Positions 1-9,137 of a stretch of 64,000 nucleotides of DNA are shown here, in pieces. The notes beneath the pieces are model-generated. The model was not told the DNA's origin. It made no database searches and worked only from the letters and a program-made list of their open reading frames with translations. Position 1 is the stretch's first letter. Each line of letters opens with the position of its first letter. Position numbers and translations under genes: made by a program. The DNA lies in NCBI GenBank assembly GCA_019358985.1, contig JAHHIJ010000002.1:124001-188000 (forward strand). Reading direction: 5' to 3'. This DNA comes from Tolypothrix brevis GSE-NOS-MK-07-07A (GTDB taxonomy: Bacteria > Cyanobacteriota > Cyanobacteriia > Cyanobacteriales > Nostocaceae).

Positions 1-628
1 AAGAAGAATTCCTACAAGAGCAAATTGTTTTCTAGCTTTGCAAGACGAAAGTCGGAAAAATTAGAAATAATTAGCAATTTCCATAAACCTAGAAAAGTGT
101 CCCAAACAAGTTGTGACGCGGATAGGGAAATGTCACCACTGTAAGCGGTTGCACTAGTCGGTCTTTTAATCCTTAAAAATAAGGATATAGCAAGCATCTT
201 CTAAGTGCAGCCAATGTTACAGATGGTATTTTTTGAGCAGGTATCTCAATAACTTTGCTTGGTACAAATCAAACGTATTAGTATTTACAGACGACAAGTC
301 AAGAGAGAGATAAAAATGTTGGCAAAAATAATTTAATTCTACTTTTGTTAGGTGAATTTGCCCAAGTATGACCGAAGCGCCATCGCGCTTTGGCACAGAC
401 CGAAAAAAGCTTCAAATATTTAGTTTATCTAAAATCATACTTAAGTTATCAAATTAGCTTTCTAAGATAGAGGCAGCAGCTTTCATTAAGGCTGAAGGAT
501 AAAGGATGAAAAAAATAAATTAGTAATAAGAACGTGATAATCCGTTCAAACTCACTTCAAACTTCATCCTCTACACTTTGTCATGAAGCCGAACTCAACC
601 AACCAAAATCGTCAGGAAGGACTAAAAC
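1..628. other. Gene-free region upstream of fbp
   Basis: No convincing gene is seen here. The only short open frame, on the minus strand near the left edge, has no recognisable family features. The stretch should hold the promoter and 5' leader of fbp; a purine-rich GGAAGGA precedes its ATG. A small inverted repeat (AAGCGCC..GGC type) lies near 375-395. Confidence 0.5.
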
Positions 629-1678
629 ATGGCTCCATCGCCAGAATCTCTTGAATTGTCGAACAACGACATCACCGACAAAAGCTTAGATCGTGATTGT
701 ACAACTCTATCCCGTCACGTCCTACAGCAATTTGAGAGCTTTTCGCCCCAGGCACAAGATTTAAGTGCGCTGATGAACCGCATAGCCCTGGCAGGTAAGC
801 TAGTTGCCCGTCGCCTCAGCCATGCTGGTTTAATGGAAGGTGTTCTTGGATTTACAGGGGATGTCAACGTCCAAGGAGAATCCGTCCAAAAGATGGATAT
901 GTACGCTAATGACGTATTTATCTCGGTATTTAAGCAAAGCGGCTTAGTTTGTCGTTTAGCTTCCGAGGAAATGGAAAAACCCTACTACATTCCGGAAAAC
1001 TGCCCGATTGGTCGCTACACACTGTTGTATGATCCCATTGATGGCTCATCTAACACCGATACCAATCTCAGCTTGGGTTCAATCTTCGCGATTCGCCAAC
1101 AAGAAGGAGACGATCTTGATGGTGAGGCGAAAGATTTACTTACCGATGGACGCAAACAAATAGCCGCCGGATACATCCTATATGGTCCGAGTACCATGCT
1201 GGTATATACTATAGGTAAAGGAGTTCATTCTTTTACCCTCGATTCCAGCTTAGGAGAGTTTATTCTCACCGAAGAAAATATCCAAATTCCGGCACACGGT
1301 TCAGTTTACAGCGTAAATGAGGGTAATTTTTGGCAATGGGATGAATCAATTCGCGAATATATTCGCTACGTCCATCGCACTGAAGGCTATACCGCTCGTT
1401 ATAGTGGCGCAATGGTAAGTGATATACACAGAATTTTAGTTCAAGGGGGTGTTTTTCTATACCCAGGTATACTTCCCAAGCCAGAAGGTAAACTGCGCTT
1501 ACTTTATGAATCTGCTCCTTTAGCATTTGTCATAGAGCAAGCAGGTGGTCGTGCTACTACGGGACTCGTAGATATTTTGGACATAGTACCGAAAAAATTG
1601 CACCAGCGCACCCCTTTGATTATTGGCAGCAAAAAAGATGTAGCAAAGGTGGAGTCTTTTATTCAAAACGGTCACTAA
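629..1678 (+). CDS. fbp: Class I fructose-1,6-bisphosphatase
   Basis: The enzyme hydrolyses fructose-1,6-bisphosphate to fructose-6-phosphate in the cytosol. The 349-residue protein has the class I signature: an acidic metal-binding SEEME segment near residues 112-116, the [10 protein letters not shown] motif near 135-144, and a C-terminal [20 protein letters not shown] block. Length is normal for the family. AGGAAGGACT precedes the ATG at a usable distance. It is the first gene of the fbp-tal-zwf-opcA order known from heterocystous cyanobacteria. From family knowledge, cyanobacteria usually also carry a separate bifunctional FBP/SBPase for the Calvin cycle, so this copy probably recycles hexose phosphates in the oxidative pentose phosphate route. 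No damage is seen. Confidence 0.96.
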   Translation: MAPSPESLELSNNDITDKSLDRDCTTLSRHVLQQFESFSPQAQDLSALMNRIALAGKLVARRLSHAGLMEGVLGFTGDVNVQGESVQKMDMYANDVFISVFKQSGLVCRLASEEMEKPYYIPENCPIGRYTLLYDPIDGSSNTDTNLSLGSIFAIRQQEGDDLDGEAKDLLTDGRKQIAAGYILYGPSTMLVYTIGKGVHSFTLDSSLGEFILTEENIQIPAHGSVYSVNEGNFWQWDESIREYIRYVHRTEGYTARYSGAMVSDIHRILVQGGVFLYPGILPKPEGKLRLLYESAPLAFVIEQAGGRATTGLVDILDIVPKKLHQRTPLIIGSKKDVAKVESFIQNGH

Positions 1679-1700
1679 GACAGCTTGACAAAAACCTTAA

Positions 1701-1717
1701 TGGGTGCTTTTGCACCC
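1701..1717 (+). promoter_or_regulatory. Hairpin in the fbp-tal gap
   Basis: A 6-bp GC-rich stem (GGGTGC / GCACCC) with a TTTT loop lies about 25 bp after the fbp stop. No T-run follows, so it is not a classical terminator. It could be a processing or attenuation structure between fbp and tal. Confidence 0.3.
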
Positions 1718-1890
1718 CAATAATTAAAAAAGTGATTAGTTCAGCACGGGTAGCGCTTTTAGTCCCTTGATTATCTCAGATGGTCGATGCAATGCTATAT
1801 TGTCAACGTCAAAATTTAAAGGTCAGTATCAACTGATAAAGGCAGGCTTATAGCAATCGAAGACATAATTAACCGGAGTTAAAGAAATCT

Positions 1891-3039
1891 ATGACCTCAA
1901 CTAACCATTTATTACAGATAAAAGAATATGGTCAAAGTATCTGGATGGATAACTTGACTCGTGACCTGATTGAGTCAGGCGAGTTGAAAGATATGGTGGA
2001 AAATAAAGGTATCTGTGGGATTACCTCGAATCCAGCCATATTTGAAAAAGCGATCGCCGGAAACGTGATTTATGATGCCGATATAGAATCAGGTGTTCGT
2101 GCAAAGTTACCGACATACAAAATTTACGAATCCCTAGTTTTTGCAGATATCCGCAATGCGTGTGATATTTTACGCCCGGTTTATGAAGCCTCAGATAAAT
2201 TAGACGGTTACGTGAGCATAGAAGTACCACCAACCATCGCTCACGATACAGAGGCAACCATCGCTGAAGCTCATCGATATTACCAAGAAATTGGTCGGGA
2301 AAACGTGATGATTAAAATTCCCGGTACAGAAGCAGGTTTGCCAGCAGTCGAACAAGTGATAGCTGCCGGGATCAACGTTAACGTCACTTTGTTATTTTCG
2401 GTTTCTAGCTATGTCAACTCAGCTGGGGCTTACATTCGCGGTTTAGAAGCTAGAGTCAAAGAAGGCAAAGACATTAGTAACATCGCTTGCGTAGCCAGCT
2501 TCTTTCTTAGTCGCATTGATAGCAACATTGACGGCAAGATTAATGGTAAGTTGAAGAAAGGCGTTGATGATATTGCCGTAGAAGCGAAACTTAGAGCAGT
2601 GAAAGGAAAAGTAGCGATCGCAAACGCCAAGATAGCGTACCAAGAGTACAAAAAAATTAGCCAGAGCGATCGTTGGCAAGCTTTAACCGCAAAAGGTGCA
2701 AAAGTTCAACGGCTTCTTTGGGCAAGCACCGGCACCAAAGACCCCAGCTACAGCGACGTGATGTATGTTGATGAGTTAGTAGGTGCCGACACCGTTAACA
2801 CCCTACCACCAGCGACAATAGAAGCTTGCGCTGACCACTGTGATGTTGCAAGTCGTGTTGAGACAGATGTCTTTCAAGCTTATCAACTCATCGAAAGCTT
2901 GAAAGAACCCGATATCAACATTGACATCAACCAAGTTATGGACGAACTACTTGTTGATGGTATTGATAAGTTTGTCAAGCCCTTCCAATCACTGATGGAT
3001 TCCTTAGAAGACAAAATCAAGGTCTTGTCACCAGTTTAG
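1891..3039 (+). CDS. tal: Transaldolase
   Basis: The enzyme transfers a dihydroxyacetone unit between sugar phosphates in the non-oxidative pentose phosphate pathway. The 382-residue protein has the N-terminal IWMDNLTRDLIESG block, the GITSNPAIFEKAI motif near 43-55, and the Schiff-base lysine in VMIKIPGTEAG near residue 141. The length matches the long (about 380-residue) transaldolases found with zwf in cyanobacteria. The start is preceded by CCGGAGTTAAAG. It lies about 210 bp after fbp and 137 bp before zwf on the same strand, so co-transcription is likely. The fold is complete with no odd residues noticed. Confidence 0.95.
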   Translation: MTSTNHLLQIKEYGQSIWMDNLTRDLIESGELKDMVENKGICGITSNPAIFEKAIAGNVIYDADIESGVRAKLPTYKIYESLVFADIRNACDILRPVYEASDKLDGYVSIEVPPTIAHDTEATIAEAHRYYQEIGRENVMIKIPGTEAGLPAVEQVIAAGINVNVTLLFSVSSYVNSAGAYIRGLEARVKEGKDISNIACVASFFLSRIDSNIDGKINGKLKKGVDDIAVEAKLRAVKGKVAIANAKIAYQEYKKISQSDRWQALTAKGAKVQRLLWASTGTKDPSYSDVMYVDELVGADTVNTLPPATIEACADHCDVASRVETDVFQAYQLIESLKEPDINIDINQVMDELLVDGIDKFVKPFQSLMDSLEDKIKVLSPV

Positions 3040-3045
3040 GTATTA

Positions 3046-3136
3046 GGGACTGGGGACTGGGGATTAGGGACTGGAGATGAGGAAATAAAATTATCACCAA
3101 TGCCCCATGCCCCATACCCCATGCCCTATACCCTAA
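3046..3136 (+). repeat. Short tandem repeats between tal and zwf
   Basis: Two degenerate tandem blocks: a G-rich block of GGGACTGGGGATTA-type units and a C-rich block of ATGCCCC/ATACCCC 7-mers. They resemble the short tandemly repeated sequences common between genes of filamentous cyanobacteria. They sit in the tal-zwf spacer and could base-pair in the transcript. Confidence 0.7.
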
Positions 3137-3176
3137 TCACCAATCGAAAATCTTAAACCCACATCTTACAATTATT

Positions 3177-4706
3177 ATGGTTAGTCTGCTAGAAAATCCC
3201 TTGCGCGTAGGTCTGCAACAGCAAGGGATGCCCGAACCCCAAATTATAGTCATCTTTGGTGCTTCTGGAGACCTTACCTGGCGCAAACTCGTACCAGCAC
3301 TTTACAAATTGCGAAAAGAACGGCGCATTGCACCAGAAACTACTATTGTCGGCGTGGCGCGTCGAGATTGGAGCCATGAGTACTTTCGCGAACAAATGCG
3401 AAAGGGCATGGAAGAAGCTCATGGTGGCGTGCATCCAGAAGAACTTTGGCAAGACTTCTCCCAAGGATTATTCTACTGCTCTGGTGACATAGATAACCCA
3501 GAAAGTTACGAGAAACTGAAGAATTTATTAAGCGAGTTAGATGAGAAACGGGGAACACGGGGAAACCGGATGTTTTATCTTTCCGTCGCTCCTAACTTCT
3601 TCCCAGAAGCCATCAAGCAACTGGGCGAAAAATCAATGCTGGACGATCCTTACAAACATCGTCTGGTAATTGAAAAACCCTTTGGTCGAGACTTGGCTTC
3701 TGCCAAGAGCTTGAACCAAGTGGTGCAGAAATATTGTAAAGAAAACCAAGTATACCGCATCGACCACTACTTGGGTAAAGACACAGTTCAAAATCTCCTC
3801 GTATTTCGCTTTGCCAACGCGATTTTTGAACCGTTGTGGAACCGTCGATTTGTTGACCACGTACAGATTACAGTAGCTGAAACCGTGGGAGTAGAAGACC
3901 GAGCGGGATATTATGAAAGCGCCGGCGCATTGCGGGATATGTTGCAAAACCACCTGATGCAACTTTATTGCCTCACCGCAATGGAAGCACCCAACGCGAT
4001 GGATGCCGACAGTCTCCGCACTGAAAAAGTAAAAGTACTCCAAGCTACGCGATTGGCAGACATTCAAAATTTAGGGCGTTCCGCAGTGCGCGGTCAATAT
4101 AGCGCCGGCTGGATGAAAGGAAAACAAGTACCTGGGTATCATGAAGAACCAGGAGTAGCTCCTAAATCCACAACACCCACCTACGTGGCAATGAAATTTC
4201 TGGTTGACAACTGGCGCTGGCAAGGAGTTCCTTTTTACCTGCGTACAGGTAAACGGATGCCGAAAAAAGTTAGTGAAATTTCCATCCACTTCCGCGAAGT
4301 TCCTTCTCGGATGTTTCAATCAGCCGCGCAACAAATGAATGCCAACATTTTGACCATGCGGATTCAGCCCAATGAAGGAATTTCCCTGCGTTTTGAAGTC
4401 AAGATGCCTGGGGCAGATTTCCGCACTCGTTCGGTTGATATGGACTTTAGTTATGGTTCCTTTGGCATCGAAGCAACTTCTGATGCTTACGATCGCCTAT
4501 TTCTCGATTGTATGATGGGCGACCAAACATTATTCACACGCGCCGACGAAGTAGAAGCCGCTTGGCAAGTTGTCACACCAGCCCTTTCTGTTTGGGATGC
4601 ACCGGCTGATCCAGCATCGGTTCCTAAATACGAAGCTGGTACTTGGGAACCAACCGAAGCAGAACTCTTGATTAATCAAGATGGTCGTCGCTGGCGCAGA
4701 CTGTAA
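3177..4706 (+). CDS. zwf: Glucose-6-phosphate dehydrogenase
   Basis: The enzyme oxidises glucose-6-phosphate to 6-phosphogluconolactone and makes NADPH. The 509-residue protein has the N-terminal dinucleotide motif [12 protein letters not shown] near residues 27-38 and the active-site [13 protein letters not shown] near 194-206, with the substrate-binding lysine in HYLGK. C-terminal blocks such as [11 protein letters not shown] are present. Length is normal. From family knowledge, in heterocystous cyanobacteria this enzyme supplies reductant for nitrogen fixation and in the dark, and it is activated allosterically by OpcA, encoded next. The start ATG follows the repeat-rich spacer without a strong Shine-Dalgarno. 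Confidence 0.96.
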   Translation: MVSLLENPLRVGLQQQGMPEPQIIVIFGASGDLTWRKLVPALYKLRKERRIAPETTIVGVARRDWSHEYFREQMRKGMEEAHGGVHPEELWQDFSQGLFYCSGDIDNPESYEKLKNLLSELDEKRGTRGNRMFYLSVAPNFFPEAIKQLGEKSMLDDPYKHRLVIEKPFGRDLASAKSLNQVVQKYCKENQVYRIDHYLGKDTVQNLLVFRFANAIFEPLWNRRFVDHVQITVAETVGVEDRAGYYESAGALRDMLQNHLMQLYCLTAMEAPNAMDADSLRTEKVKVLQATRLADIQNLGRSAVRGQYSAGWMKGKQVPGYHEEPGVAPKSTTPTYVAMKFLVDNWRWQGVPFYLRTGKRMPKKVSEISIHFREVPSRMFQSAAQQMNANILTMRIQPNEGISLRFEVKMPGADFRTRSVDMDFSYGSFGIEATSDAYDRLFLDCMMGDQTLFTRADEVEAAWQVVTPALSVWDAPADPASVPKYEAGTWEPTEAELLINQDGRRWRRL

Positions 4707-4800
4707 ACAAAAGTCATTAGTCAAAAGTCATTAGTCATTAGTAAAAAATAAGTGATAAATGACTTTTGACAAAACTCAAAACTCACAACTTAAAACTATT

Positions 4801-6171
4801 ATGGCTTCCCAAGCTCCTACTATTTATTCACTTCAAACTCCAAAGGATATTTCGCTCTCAGACGTTGAAGCGGAACTGAGTCAAATTTGGCAAAGTTACG
4901 GTATCGGCGACGCAAACGGTGCGCTTCCTGCCGCTACTCGTGCCACAACATTTAGTTTAGTGGTGTACGAACCGGAAGAAACTCAATATCTTTTGGCAAC
5001 TTCCGGATATTACAACGGTCCGATTGACGGAATTCTCGGACCACAGATGGAAGCAGCGTTACGTGAAGTTCAGAGAACGCATCAACTGCCAGAAACTGGA
5101 ACCGCAACACCAGAAACTCTCGCCATATTGCGCGAAGAAATTGCTAAACGTCATGGCGACGGAACGGGGGAAATAGGTTCTAAGGCATCCTATGGTTTGG
5201 ATGCGAAAAGCCCCAGAATCGCCGACGAAATTGCCCTCCGCAACCCTTGCCGAATTATTGCTTTGTGTCCAACAACAGGTGAAGACGAAGGGGTAAAAGC
5301 TCAAGTTTCTGCTTATTGCCCAATTCAAAAGCAGTCCTCAAGTACACTGATCTGCTGCGAATACATCACCCTAACCGGCACTGCTGCCGCTTTGGAACGA
5401 GTCGGGGGGATGATTCCGGCATTGTTGATTGGCGGTTTGCCGAAGTTTCTCTGGTGGAAGGCTACACCAGATCCTAACAATGCTTTATTTAAACGACTAG
5501 CGGCAGTATGCAATAATGTTATCGTCGATTCTTGTGAATTTAACGAGCCAGAAAGCGATTTGCTCAGTTTGCAAGAGTTGGTAGAAACCGGTGTGCCTTT
5601 AGCCGACTTGAACTGGCGTCGTCTCTCAGCATGGCAAGAGTTAACCGCTGAAGCTTACGATCCCCCCCTGCGTCGCGCTTCTCTGCGGGAAATTGACCGA
5701 GTAACAATTGATTACGAAAAAGGCAATCCCGCACAAGCGTTAATGTTTTTAGGGTGGCTGGCAAATCGCTTGGAATGGAGTCCAGTTTCTTATGAAAAAG
5801 AAAGCGGAGACTACCAAATCACTAAAATTAGCTTTCTTACACAAGACCAACGCCAAGTACAAGCTGAATTAGCTGGTGTCCCGGTGGCTCATGGAGGAGA
5901 AATTATCGGCGACTTGATTGCTTTGCGCTTGAGTTCGACCAATCCCCAAGCTGACTGCGGTACACTTATCTGTTCGGAAACCGGTGGCTGTATGCGGATG
6001 GAAACCCAAGGTGGTGCCCAATCTTCTGGTTTATTTCAACATGTGACTTCACTTTCTGAACAAAAAGCAGAAGTTTTGCTAAGTCAGCAGGTGCAACGTT
6101 GGGGTCATGAGGCACTTTTTGAAGAAAGTCTTGCGGTTATAGGTAAGTTTCTGAAATTGGGTAATCAATAA
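4801..6171 (+). CDS. opcA: OpcA, G6PDH assembly/activator protein
   Basis: OpcA is the cyanobacterial protein that activates glucose-6-phosphate dehydrogenase. I chose the ATG at 4801 (456 residues, MASQAPTIYSLQ...). The in-frame ATG at 4759 would add 14 residues encoded by the AAAGTCATTAGTC-type repeat and looks artificial. Residues about 55-112 (YLLATSGYYNGPIDGILGPQ) look like a peptidoglycan-binding-type three-helix module (TSGYYNG..DG..GP). The rest matches the OpcA body, with the GGLPKFLWWKATPDP block in the centre. It follows zwf by about 95 bp, consistent with an operon. What the small N-terminal module binds is not evident; a protein-protein role is an inference. Confidence 0.92.
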   Translation: MASQAPTIYSLQTPKDISLSDVEAELSQIWQSYGIGDANGALPAATRATTFSLVVYEPEETQYLLATSGYYNGPIDGILGPQMEAALREVQRTHQLPETGTATPETLAILREEIAKRHGDGTGEIGSKASYGLDAKSPRIADEIALRNPCRIIALCPTTGEDEGVKAQVSAYCPIQKQSSSTLICCEYITLTGTAAALERVGGMIPALLIGGLPKFLWWKATPDPNNALFKRLAAVCNNVIVDSCEFNEPESDLLSLQELVETGVPLADLNWRRLSAWQELTAEAYDPPLRRASLREIDRVTIDYEKGNPAQALMFLGWLANRLEWSPVSYEKESGDYQITKISFLTQDQRQVQAELAGVPVAHGGEIIGDLIALRLSSTNPQADCGTLICSETGGCMRMETQGGAQSSGLFQHVTSLSEQKAEVLLSQQVQRWGHEALFEESLAVIGKFLKLGNQ

Positions 6172-6185
6172 TGTTGTAATGTTGG

Positions 6186-6276
6186 TTGTTAGTAGATGGT
6201 AGTTAGTGGTTAGTGGTTAGTGGATAGTTGATAATGGTAAATCTTAACAACCAACAACCAACAACCAACAACCAAC
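6186..6276 (+). repeat. Tandem GGTTAGTG / CAACCAACAA repeats
   Basis: The spacer between opcA and cobB consists largely of GTTAGTGGTTAGTGG units followed by CAACCAACAACCAACAACC units running to the cobB ATG. The two blocks are partly complementary (GGTTGTT against AACAACC) and could fold. No normal ribosome binding site is visible in front of cobB. Confidence 0.7.
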
Positions 6277-6277
6277 A

Positions 6278-7660
6278 ATGCCTTTAGTTATTGCCGGTGA
6301 ACGTAGTGGGGTGGGTAAGACAACAGTCACGCTCACCCTTTTAGCATCTTTATGCCGTCGTGGTGAAATGGTGCAATCTTTCAAAGTGGGTCCAGATTAT
6401 ATTGACCCAATGTTTCATCAGCATGTAACTAATCGTGCTTGTCGCAATTTAGACCCCGTGCTGACTTCGGAAGCTTACGTTCAAGAATGTTTTGCGCGTC
6501 ACATTCAAGAAGTAGATTTTGCCCTTGTAGAAGGGGTAATGGGTTTATTTGATGGAATTTCGTCAGATTGGTCATTTGTAAAAGACGAATTACCAAAGAC
6601 AGATTTTGCCAGTACTGCTCATGTTGCGCGACTGTTGGATTTGCCTGTAGTATTGGTGATTGATTGTAGTCGATTGTCTGGTTCTGTAGCAGCGATCGCT
6701 TACGGTTATTGCTCTTTTGATCCGAGAATTAAAATTGCTGGGGTGGTATTAAATCGGGTAGGAAGCGATCGCCATTTATCTCTACTCAAAGATTCACTCT
6801 TACCCCTACAATTACCAATTATCGGCGTTTTGCGGCGTGAAGATAACATCACCATTCCCGATCGCCATTTGGGTTTAATACCCACAGCAGAACTTCCTCA
6901 ACTTGATGCAGTTATCGAACGACTTGCCGATTTAGGCGATACTTGCTTTGACTGGGATCGCTTGTTACCATTACTGAAATCAGAACGTCTTCCTTCCCCC
7001 GCTCCCCCGCTCCCCCGCTCCTCCTTTCCTCTTCAAATCGCTGTTGCACGCGATCGCGCTTTTAATTTTTACTATCAAGATAATCTCGACTTGCTGCAAC
7101 AATTGGGTGCAGAACTAATTTTCTGGAGTCCTCTGGAAGATGCTTTACCTAAAAATGTCCAAGGTATGTATTTTGGTGGTGGTTTCCCAGAAGTTTTTGC
7201 CCAGCAACTTGCGGAAAATACTAGCGCTCGTGAAGCAGTTAAAACAGCAATTATTGCCGGAATACCTACAATCGCCGAGTGTGGTGGATTGATGTATTTG
7301 TGTGAGGAAATTGTTGATTTTGAGGGAAAATCTTGGTCGATGGTGGGAGTTTTGCCGACAACATCTGTGATGGGTGGACGTTTAACTTTGGGGTATCGTC
7401 GCGCTGTTGCTTTGCAAGGTAATCTCTTAGTGGATGCAGGTACAACCATTTACGGACATGAGTTTCATCGTTCCCGTTTAATACCAGAACCGAATTTACC
7501 ATTATTTCAAACTTATCGATGTGATTCTGAGGAAACAACTGGAAATGAAGGATGGAATTTACCGATGAATCTTCACGCTTCTTATATTCATATGCACTGG
7601 GGAGCGTGTCCAGAAATTCCGCAGCGGTTTCTCAAAAATTGCTTTATCTATGGAATATAA
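6278..7660 (+). CDS. cobB: Cobyrinate a,c-diamide synthase
   Basis: The enzyme amidates the a and c carboxylates of cobyrinate using glutamine and ATP in cobalamin synthesis. The 460-residue protein has an N-terminal dethiobiotin-synthetase-like P-loop (GERSGVGKTTVTL, residues 7-19), the FKVGPDYIDP block, and a C-terminal class I glutamine amidotransferase domain with the nucleophile Cys in AECGGLMYL near residue 333 and a C-terminal His in HASYIHMHWG. The linker between the domains contains a proline/serine run encoded by CCCCGCTCC repeats (about 6991-7022), a repeat that has entered the coding sequence. No cobalamin riboswitch was recognised upstream. Some cyanobacterial annotations call the same family cbiA. 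Confidence 0.93.
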   Translation: MPLVIAGERSGVGKTTVTLTLLASLCRRGEMVQSFKVGPDYIDPMFHQHVTNRACRNLDPVLTSEAYVQECFARHIQEVDFALVEGVMGLFDGISSDWSFVKDELPKTDFASTAHVARLLDLPVVLVIDCSRLSGSVAAIAYGYCSFDPRIKIAGVVLNRVGSDRHLSLLKDSLLPLQLPIIGVLRREDNITIPDRHLGLIPTAELPQLDAVIERLADLGDTCFDWDRLLPLLKSERLPSPAPPLPRSSFPLQIAVARDRAFNFYYQDNLDLLQQLGAELIFWSPLEDALPKNVQGMYFGGGFPEVFAQQLAENTSAREAVKTAIIAGIPTIAECGGLMYLCEEIVDFEGKSWSMVGVLPTTSVMGGRLTLGYRRAVALQGNLLVDAGTTIYGHEFHRSRLIPEPNLPLFQTYRCDSEETTGNEGWNLPMNLHASYIHMHWGACPEIPQRFLKNCFIYGI

Positions 7661-7722
7661 CTTAAGAAAAGGCGAACAATAAACTAAAGTATAATCGCCC
7701 TCGATAGCTTGTATTTCACATA

Positions 7723-7825
7723 ATATCATGTCAGTTTAATTAACAGTAATAAAAACCTACCTATCGTCGTAGAGACGTTCCGGCGGAACGTCTTTACATT
7801 GTCAGTAATAAACCTGTCATGATAT
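7723..7825. mobile_element. MITE-like element, family A copy 1
   Basis: About 103 bp bounded by near-perfect inverted ends, ATATCATG(T)CAG at 7723-7734 and CTG(T)CATGATAT at 7814-7825. Inside is a 29-bp palindrome (7769-7797, GTAGAGACGTTCC / GGAACGTCTTTAC). Close relatives lie at 14520-14623 and, more degenerate, at 49201-49318. There is no coding capacity. Confidence 0.6.
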
Positions 7826-8020
7826 AACAAGATACAAGCTGAAACAAACAATGGACAGACGATAGATTGTAGTGCCATCATATAGGGTAATATTATCAAC
7901 CTATTAATAACTCGTTTCCAAATCGGAAATGTAACAACCCCCTCTGTAATTCATCAATTAAAGTTGGGGTAATTTTTGATAATTATAAATCAATACCGTT
8001 CATTTATGCCCCAAATCCTC

Positions 8021-8078
8021 GTAGAGACGTAGCAATGCTACGTCTCTACATACCATTTTTTACCCCACATTCCGCACC
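8021..8078. repeat. Palindrome and solo end of another repeat
   Basis: 8021-8049 is a 29-bp near-perfect palindrome (GTAGAGACGTAGC / GCTACGTCTCTAC). Shortly after, 8069-8078 carries ATTCCGCACC, the terminal repeat of the element at 62065-62225, here without a partner end. The remainder of 7826-8116 shows no gene. Confidence 0.6.
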
Positions 8079-8116
8079 TCAATTGTATTAAATTATAAAT
8101 ACCTGAAATAAAAAAC

Positions 8117-8449
8117 ATGAGCAAACTTTTAGGAATTGCACTACTTGTCCTTGGCATTTACTTTTTGGGACAGAACATTATCTTTACCACTCATTACTCT
8201 CCCTATTTATGGCGAGATATTCCCGCTGGTGCTTCAGTTCTAGCAATTATGGGTGGCATTATCAGTCTGTTATTTTTCTCCAGAGAAACCGGCAATATGG
8301 GATGGATTTTACTTGGTGTCGGTGCTGTCTTAGTCTTTTTTAGTGGTGGCATTATTTTAAAACCAACCAGCCTATGGAACTTTTTTATTGCCTTTGCGGC
8401 TTTAGCAGGTGGGTTTCAATTGATAACACAAGGAAGACTTAGATTTTAG
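8117..8449 (+). CDS. Small four-helix membrane protein
   Basis: This 110-residue protein is almost entirely hydrophobic, with four probable membrane segments near residues 3-22, 38-55, 62-80 and 88-105 and short loops. No catalytic or binding motif is visible and I do not recognise the family. It stands alone, downstream of repeats and convergent with the cNMP-binding gene. The start is the only ATG preceding the first hydrophobic segment. It could be a small integral membrane protein of stress or envelope function, but nothing in the sequence shows this. Confidence 0.6.
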   Translation: MSKLLGIALLVLGIYFLGQNIIFTTHYSPYLWRDIPAGASVLAIMGGIISLLFFSRETGNMGWILLGVGAVLVFFSGGIILKPTSLWNFFIAFAALAGGFQLITQGRLRF

Positions 8450-8505
8450 GCGATCACATCTCCAAATTGATCGCGATTCATCTTCAAAAAAAGTTCTATA
8501 AAATA

Positions 8506-8946
8506 CTAATTATTCAAAGCGATCGCATTAATTTTCTGGTTAAGTTGTCGAATGCGACTACTTAGTTCACGAATAATATTTACAGCTATTTCTGGAGTTT
8601 CTTCTATGGCATCATATAGTTGTTCTTGGGTTAGTTCTAAACATTCACAAGTTTCTAAAGTGGTTGCGGAGGCTGAACGAGGCTCAGTATCAAATACTGC
8701 CATTTCCCCAAAGTATTTTCCCTTAGGTACTTCAGCTAGAAGTTTATTACCGATATGAACTTGAACTTTACCGGAAACAACAATATAAAGCGATCGCCCT
8801 TCTTCTCCCTGTTTAAAAATGGCATAATTAGCAGGAAACGAAAGTTCATCCATCACCGAAGCCAGCCGAACAATAAAATCATCCCGTAATTTCTCAAAAA
8901 TTGGGACTTGTCGAACAAATAATAAACGGTCAACGCTAGTTAACAT
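8506..8946 (-). CDS. Cyclic-nucleotide-binding domain protein
   Basis: This 146-residue protein is a single cNMP-binding beta-barrel domain: VPIFEKLRDDFIVRLA at the start, the FKQGEEGRSLYIVVSG turn, and the phosphate-binding cassette region FGEMAVFDTEPRSASA near residues 79-94. It ends with a helix, without the helix-turn-helix of CRP regulators, so it should not bind DNA by itself. The FGE...R-S-A arrangement suggests the ligand pocket is intact. It probably acts as a stand-alone sensor or partner subunit; the partner is unknown. A HIP1 site overlaps the C-terminal end. Confidence 0.85.
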   Translation of the reverse strand: MLTSVDRLLFVRQVPIFEKLRDDFIVRLASVMDELSFPANYAIFKQGEEGRSLYIVVSGKVQVHIGNKLLAEVPKGKYFGEMAVFDTEPRSASATTLETCECLELTQEQLYDAIEETPEIAVNIIRELSSRIRQLNQKINAIALNN

Positions 8947-8949
8947 AAA

Positions 8950-9005
8950 TGTTAGTGGTTGGTTGATAGTGGTTGGTTGATAGTGGATAGTTGATAGTGG
9001 TTAGT
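8950..9005. repeat. GTGGTTGGTTGATA tandem repeats
   Basis: Degenerate tandem copies of GTGGTTGGTTGATAGTGG lie between the cNMP-binding gene and the AcsF-like gene. They are short tandem repeats of the kind seen elsewhere in the window. Confidence 0.6.
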
Positions 9006-9137
9006 CGGTCAACAACTAACTAGGGCTTGCGGATTAAAGCTGAAACCCTTGTATAAATGTAGATCGCTTGGTGCGATAGACGGAAAGTTTCCGTATAATA
9101 AAGTGTCGAGACTAATGTTTAATAGAAGATTTAAAAT

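Noticed and set aside
3633-4067. 144-residue minus-strand frame inside zwf
   Set aside because: It is a shadow of the well-conserved zwf frame and shows no domain.
4759-4800. Upstream ATG of opcA
   Set aside because: The 14 added residues come from short tandem repeats, and the conserved N-terminus begins at 4801.
6172-6277. Cobalamin riboswitch in front of cobB
   Set aside because: The gap is filled with short tandem repeats and lacks the B12-box type sequence.
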